Shown here one piece after another: positions 1 to 6,300 of a stretch of 11,669 nt of DNA. Made by a program: the position numbers and the translations under genes. Source of the stretch: CG2-30-40-21 sp043806395 (GTDB lineage Bacteria > UBA9089 > CG2-30-40-21). The stretch lies in the NCBI GenBank assembly GCA_043806395.1, contig JAZDHC010000300.1, positions 1 through 11,669 of the forward strand, written 5' to 3'. The notes below the pieces were generated by a model. That model was not told the origin of the DNA, ran no database searches, and saw only the letters and a program-made list of their open reading frames with translations. How positions within the stretch are numbered: position 1 is the first letter of the stretch; each line of letters opens with the position of its first letter.

Positions 1-42
1 GGTAAACTCCAGCAGGAATCCAGAACCTATTGAAATTACTGT

Positions 43-66
43 ATTCCCGTTTTCACGGGAATGACA
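43..66. repeat. dRS3/REP-like palindrome, copy 1
   Basis: The core at 43-62 reads ATTCCC, eight bases, GGGAAT, followed by GACA. It fits the ATTCCC-N8-GGGAAT pattern known as dRS3 in Neisseria, and the wider class of REP palindromes scattered in many Gram-negative genomes. The two palindromes further right (213-232 and 272-291) share the same frame with C replaced by T and G by A, giving a common form ATTCCY-N8-RGGAAT, and all three carry GACA on one side. A half site, GCAGGAATCCAG at 12-23, lies upstream and could be the remnant of a paired unit. No function is claimed beyond being a short dispersed repeat. Confidence 0.7.
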
Positions 67-89
67 AATCGTTAGTAAATCAACAGAGT

Positions 90-148
90 CACGAATGGAC
101 ACGAATTTTTTATTTTCCAAATTCTCTTCTCATTTGTGTCAATTAGTG
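90..148. repeat. degenerate 17-bp inverted repeat
   Basis: The arm at 90-106 (CACGAATGGACACGAAT) and the arm at 132-148 (ATTTGTGTCAATTAGTG) are inverted copies matching at 14 of 17 positions, separated by an AT-rich 25-bp loop. The internal ACGAAT/ACACGAAT repetition resembles intergenic repeats I recall from anaerobic bacteria. It lies beside other repeats in a non-coding stretch. It is too degenerate and T-poor at its end to call a terminator. Confidence 0.5.
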
Positions 149-192
149 TAATTTGTGGCTGAATAGTTATCACTCGATGTTCAAGTTTTCAC

Positions 193-311
193 CACGAAGT
201 TACAAAAATGAGATTCCTGCATTCGCAGGAATGACAGTTTGTCGTACTATAACAGCCATAAAGTATTTGTCATTCCTGCGAATGCAGGAATCTCCATTCT
301 ATTCTTTCGTG
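193..311. repeat. 119-bp near-palindromic REP pair (BIME/MITE-like)
   Basis: Two 27-bp segments, 210-236 and 268-294, are perfect reverse complements. Each holds its own hairpin: ATTCCTGC, a four-base loop, GCAGGAAT. The symmetry continues outward imperfectly: the 25-bp segments 193-217 and 287-311 match at about 18 of 25 positions and end in CACGAA and TTCGTG. The whole element is thus an inverted pair of REP-like hairpins around a 31-bp centre, the usual layout of a BIME, which REP-associated tyrosine transposases are thought to mobilise. It ends 66 bp before the start of the large gene, so it could also affect transcription entering that gene. I see no convincing sigma-70 promoter between it and the ATG. 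Confidence 0.75.
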
Positions 312-367
312 ATAAACATTCATCATCTTTTAAAAAACTTGAACATCGAGTATCATAATATTATACG

Positions 368-373
368 AGGAGG
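368..373 (+). promoter_or_regulatory. ribosome binding site of the giant surface protein
   Basis: AGGAGG, a full Shine-Dalgarno match, lies four bases before ATG 378. It supports that start and follows the AT-rich stretch 312-366. Confidence 0.85.
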
Positions 374-377
374 ATAA

Positions 378-3300
378 ATGTATATTCAAAGAAAAATAAA
401 ATGGTTGCTTCTTTTTTTGCTGATTGTTCAGGGGGTATGGGTTGGGATGCAGAGGGAGTGCTTGGCAGGAGATGTTAGTGGACCATATTTTTCTAACACA
501 ACATGGTCGCTATCAGGTAGTCCGTATTATGTTGTTGGAGATGTGCAAATTGCTTTAGAAGCTACTTTAACAATAGAAGCTGGTGTTGTTATCAAGTTTA
601 CGGGACCATATCAAATACTTGTCAAAGGTGCTATTATAGCAAATGGGAATACAAATAGCCCTATTGTTTTTACTAATTCTGAATCAAGCAATTCATCTGG
701 TGCTACAATGTTGAAATTTGTAGGCGCGAATTTGTCTGCTTCGCAATTGAGTTACCTTAATATGTCTTATGCCTCTAAAGCAATTATGGTTGGCTATGGC
801 GGAGGGGAACATAACCCAGGCGACTCATGTATTGGTACTCTCACAGTGTCAGAACTTGAAGTCAAAAATGCTGAAATAAGAACTGGAGGATACCAAACAT
901 CGGCAAAATTTGTTATAAACAATGCAACAATTACCTCAAGCACTATTATTGGTCAATATCCCAGAAGCGAACCTATAGAGATCAAGAATGCAACTATTTT
1001 GGATTCTACCATTTGGTCAGATTCATATAATTATGGAATTACCATAGAAAACTCTGCTGTTAAAGATAGTCGATTTCTTCTTGGATGTTGTGGAGCTAAT
1101 TTCAATATTAAAGATAGTACACTTATAAATTCAAGTATCCAAGAGGGTGGAGGTTCTCCAGTAGCTGGTCCTGTTCAAATAGTTAATAGCCATTTAATCA
1201 ATTCCCCAATAAATTTGCCTCTTGCCAATTGCATAATATCTAATAGTATAGTTAAGTTTAATGAAACATCTAATGTGAAATTCGGAAATGGAGCAATCAC
1301 AAACTCTATTTTTATTGGTAATAGTACTGGAGTTGGCATTGAAATCACTGGCTACAATGGATACAATACAGGTGGTAGTGTGAACATTACCAGTAGCACA
1401 GTGATAAATAATCAGACCGGCATAAAATTTAGTGGAGCTAATGCTGTAACCATACAGAATACGAATTTCTTTAATAATACCAGCTATAACTTGGAAAACA
1501 GGACAGCAGTCGGGATAACAGCTACTTCCAATTATTGGGGAACCTCAAGCAGTTCTGCTATTGCGAAAATGATTTATGACTATTATGATAACATAAATTT
1601 TGGCAAGGTAAATTATTCTACCTACCTTTCTTCACATAATATTACCGCTCCCATTTCACTGCCGTCTAATCTTACTGCTACCATTGTTGGCAATAATGTT
1701 CAATTAAATTGGATAGCAAATCCTGAAAGCGATGTTGCTGGATACAAGGTCTATTGGGATACGGATTCAGGATATCCCTATGCCAATGTGGTGGATGTTG
1801 GAAATGTTACTTCCTATACTATAACAGGAATTGCTTCTAGAACCTACAGTGTTGCAGTAACTGCCTACGATAATGACTATAACTCTAATAGTGATATTTC
1901 TAATACTATTATCAATGAGAATCAAACAAATGGAAATGAGAGTTGGTATTGTATTCCTATTTATGGTACACTCAGTGTAACCTCTAATCCTTCAGGTGCA
2001 AACATCCTCATTAATGGTACAACTATAGGAAAAACCACACCCGCAGAATTATTATTGCCAGTAGGCAGTTATACCCTGACCTTGACACTGGCAAATTATC
2101 ACACTTACACCACCACTTGCACAATAAACCCGGGTTCGTTAACATCTATTCAAGGTATTCTAACACCATATCTTGGTACATTCAGCATATCTTCTTCACC
2201 AACAGGTGCCAATATATTCATTAACGGCTCAGATACAGGAAAAACCACACCAGCAGAATTATCATTACAAGTAGGCACTTACACCCTGACACTAATGTTG
2301 ACAAATTTCCACACATACACTACCACTTGTACCATAAGCCCTGACTTAACAACCCAGAGCTCTGGCACTCTAACACCATACCCTGGCACACTCAGCATAA
2401 CCTCTTCCCCAACAGGTGCCAGAATTTACCTTGACGGTACTGATACTCTTCAGGTAACTACTCATACATTTCCTAATATTTCACCAGGAACGCATACGAT
2501 TAAACTGACCTTATCTGGCTATCAAGATTGGTATGGGACGGCAACGGTTACGGCTGGTTTGACTACCGGTGTTTATGCGACACTGACACTGATACCTCCG
2601 GGCACAGTTACCGCCCTTTGCATTCAACCGGTAATGGTCATCATCACAGTTGATGGTTCCGTTGCCTTTACTACTATGGCGATGGATAGCTACGGCAACA
2701 CCCAGACAGTTACTGCCCAGACAACATTCACCACAAATGACCCGACCGGGATAATGAGTGCCAATATTTACTATTCGGGCATGATAGGTACATGGACAAT
2801 CACTGCCATTTACAATGGACTTGTTGCCGCGACAACCGTGAATGTTTATGGCACAGCTACGATTACCGGCAATATCTCGATTTCCTCCACACCAGCCGGT
2901 GCCAGAATCTACCTTGATGGTACTGATACTACTCAGGTGACTACTCACACATTTGCTAATATTTCACCAGGAACACATCCTATTAAACTAACCTTATCCG
3001 GCTATCAGGACTGGTATGGAACAGCAACGGTTACTGCTGGTTTAACCACCTATATTTATGCAACACTTACACCGACTTCAGTTGGGAGGGTGACAGTTTA
3101 TGATGCTAACGGAAACTTTGTAGGAACTTACACAACAATTCAAGCAGGGATAAATGCCTGCCCAGTAAGTGGTACGGTTTCTGTTGCGGCTGGAACTTTT
3201 AATGAGGCGGTTTATATCAACAAAAGGATTGCCCTTGTGAGTGTAATATCGAACTCTACCACCATCACTGCCGCTGGGCTTGGTAATACAAACACGGTAA

Positions 3301-6300
3301 CCTTTGCTGGCACTACTACTAACAATGCCTCTATCTCTGGGTTCAGGATTACGGGGGCATCATGGTTTGGCATCTCTTGCAATAACGACTCCCCCACCAT
3401 CACCAACAACATCATCTCAGGAAATAACAAGGGCATTTACTGCAGTGGCTCCTCTCCCACCATTACCAACAACACTATCTCAGGAAATAGCAATGATGGC
3501 ATCTACTGCTCCTCCTCCTCCCCATCCATTATCAATAACACTATTTCAGGGAATAATGCTTGTGGCATCTACTGCTACTCCTCTTTTCCCACCATCACCA
3601 ATAACACCATTTCAGAGAATGGCAATGGCATCTACTGCTACGAATCCTCTCCAACCATCACTAACAACATCTTCTCAGGGAATGATGTTGGTATCTACTC
3701 CTACTCCGGCTCCTCCCCAACCATCAATTATAACTGTGTCTGGGGGAATGGCCAAAATTATTACTACTATTGCTCTGCTGGTCCAAATGATATCTCCGCT
3801 GATCCCCAATTCGTAGGTGCAAGCGACTATCGTCTTGGCTCTTCATCTCCCTGCATAAACGCAGGCTCAAACATAGCCACAGGTATTCAGATTACTGACA
3901 AAGACGGCAACCCACGCATAGTCAATGGCATCGTTGATATGGGTGCTTATGAATATCAAGGAAACTCAACCGTGATACCACTTAATATCACCATCACATC
4001 CCTCCCTTCTGGCACAGTAAACATCTATTACCGTGGCACTTTAACCGCCACTGGTGGTATCCCACCCTACACATGGTCATATTTCGGCAATCTTCCTACT
4101 GGCTTAATCCTTTCAACAAATGGTATAATTTCAGGTACCCCAACCAATGCAGGGACAGTCACATTTACTGCACAAGTTACTGACCAGACAGGAAGCAGTA
4201 CGACAACGGGTAAATCTATCATGATAAAGGTAACTCCTTCCTTAACCAGCAGGTTTGAGATTATTACCAAGAATAACGGTACAGAAACCGCAGGACAACC
4301 CTTTTCGGTTACTATTCGTGTCATAGATGACTATGATAATCTGGATCCGAGCTATACTGGCAGCCATCGTATCAGATGGGTATGTAATGCCACCCGTTCG
4401 ACTAACGACAGCCTTCCCTCTATTGCCCCGAATGGCACTTATTCGTTTACTGCTGGTGTGGCAGAGGTGAGTGGGTTCAGATTAGTTAATGCTGACGAGA
4501 TACCAACCATTATTGCCCGGGATGGCAGTATTGAGGGAAGCTCAAAGCCGATAATCGTAACGCCAGGCACACCCACAAGTTTTGAGATAATCACCCCAAA
4601 CTATGTTAAGGCTGGCGAGTTATTTAATATTACTAAGATTACGGCTAAGGATGATTATGGCAATGTTGCCAAAAGCTATACAGGCGATAAGTCTTTCACC
4701 TACAGCGGACCAGGCAATGGCTTGCTCAAGGGCATCCCAGGCTATACCAGAGTGGTTAACTTTGATAAAGGAATCTCCACGACTGTTCTGAAAACAACCC
4801 TTTATAGGGCAGAAAAGGTCAGGATCCATGTAGAAGAGGGCGGCGGCATCTCTGGCAGTAGAATATTTGGGGATTCGATGGAGATTGAGGTAAGGGGGGC
4901 TGGTGAGGCTGTGTTTCAGGTAGCTACTCAGTATGATAATGCAGAGACCGCTGGTGAGGCATTCTCAATAATCCTTAGAACCATGGATGAGTTTGGCAAT
5001 GCCGTATCTAGCTATGAACATGTCCATTATCTTGTGTGGACATGGACAGCAGCCGCATCACCGGGTGGGGTTATGCCTGATAGACCCTTGAATGGCAACG
5101 CAGATTTTGAATATGGTGTAGCTACTATTCAGGGATTCAGGCTCACCAATGCCACACAAACACCAACCATCTCTGTTACTGACGGTGATGTTCGTGGAAC
5201 ATCCGCTGTTATAAGGGTTAAGCCAAACAAAGCCGTTTTGTTTGATATCTCTGTCCCCTCACCGGTGACCGTGAATCGCCCCTTTAATATCTCCAGGGTT
5301 ATTGCAAGGGATGCCTTTGGCAATATTGATCTTAGTTATTCTGGGGATAAAATATTGCTGTATTCAGGTCCCAAAAGCGATGCTGCTAATGGCGACCCTG
5401 GATATACCTATGCAGCCCATTTTGAGGCAGGTATACTGACAACTCCTCTATCTACTATCCTGAGCAAAGAAGAACTTACGGCTATTACAATTAGTGAAGG
5501 GAATGTCGTTGGTACCTCCAATGGGATTGAGGTTCTGACCATGGGTGCCTGTTTTTTGATTAACCCGCATGAGGTTTATGCCAGTACCAATCAAATAATG
5601 AACTGTCAGATTACTAATAATAACTCGGCATCGATAGACAAGATACAGATTGTTATCCCATATGGATTTACATTTGCAGCCCTTAGCGTGCCCCAGTGCT
5701 CTGATAAGAATAAGGTATGGAATGCCGTGCACAATGGTCAGGAAGTAGTTTTAATCCCGGCAACGGTAAGCGACTGTTTGCTTAATGGCGAATCCATTCA
5801 GATAGAGATTACGGTTAAAATCATGGGGCAGGAGCAGGTATCTGTATCCTTTCCATGTATGATTACCTCTGGGAGCTTTATCCTTCGGGCAATTGAATCA
5901 AAAGAAGGCGACGGCCAGGTACGCATTACGGCATATCAATTGGAGGCAGATGCCTTTCCAAGGATTATTTTGTTAGGGGGTACTGCCACGATTATTGCCA
6001 GATTAGCTGAGATTGCGACCAGCAAGCCTTATTTTAATGGGCTTGTTGAGTTTAGCATTGTTTCCGGGACAGAGAATGCTGTTCTGCTTGGTGATCCCAA
6101 GGTTTACACCAATCCCTTGGGCTCGGCAACGATAAATCTTAAGGCTGGAACAAGCACGGGTACGGTTACGGTCCAGATTAAATACCGACAGTATGACATT
6201 AAAACCGTAAGTATCCGCATCAATCCCGGTACAGCAACCCAATTCAAGTTTGCGATTCCAGCAACAAATATGGCTGGTCAGTCCTTTTCCCTTTCATATC

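Noticed and set aside
339..367. TTGAAC-17-TATACG as a promoter for the giant gene
   Set aside because: The start would fall within or just after the ribosome site, leaving no usable leader, and the -10 match is poor.
153..377. 74-residue open frame ending directly before the giant gene
   Set aside because: It runs through the 193-311 palindrome and other repeats, has no ribosome site and no recognisable protein pattern.
3304..3816. 170-residue plus-strand frame overlapping the second beta-helix
   Set aside because: It is an out-of-frame reading of the beta-helix repeats; its Pro-rich repetition mirrors the 63/66-bp DNA period.
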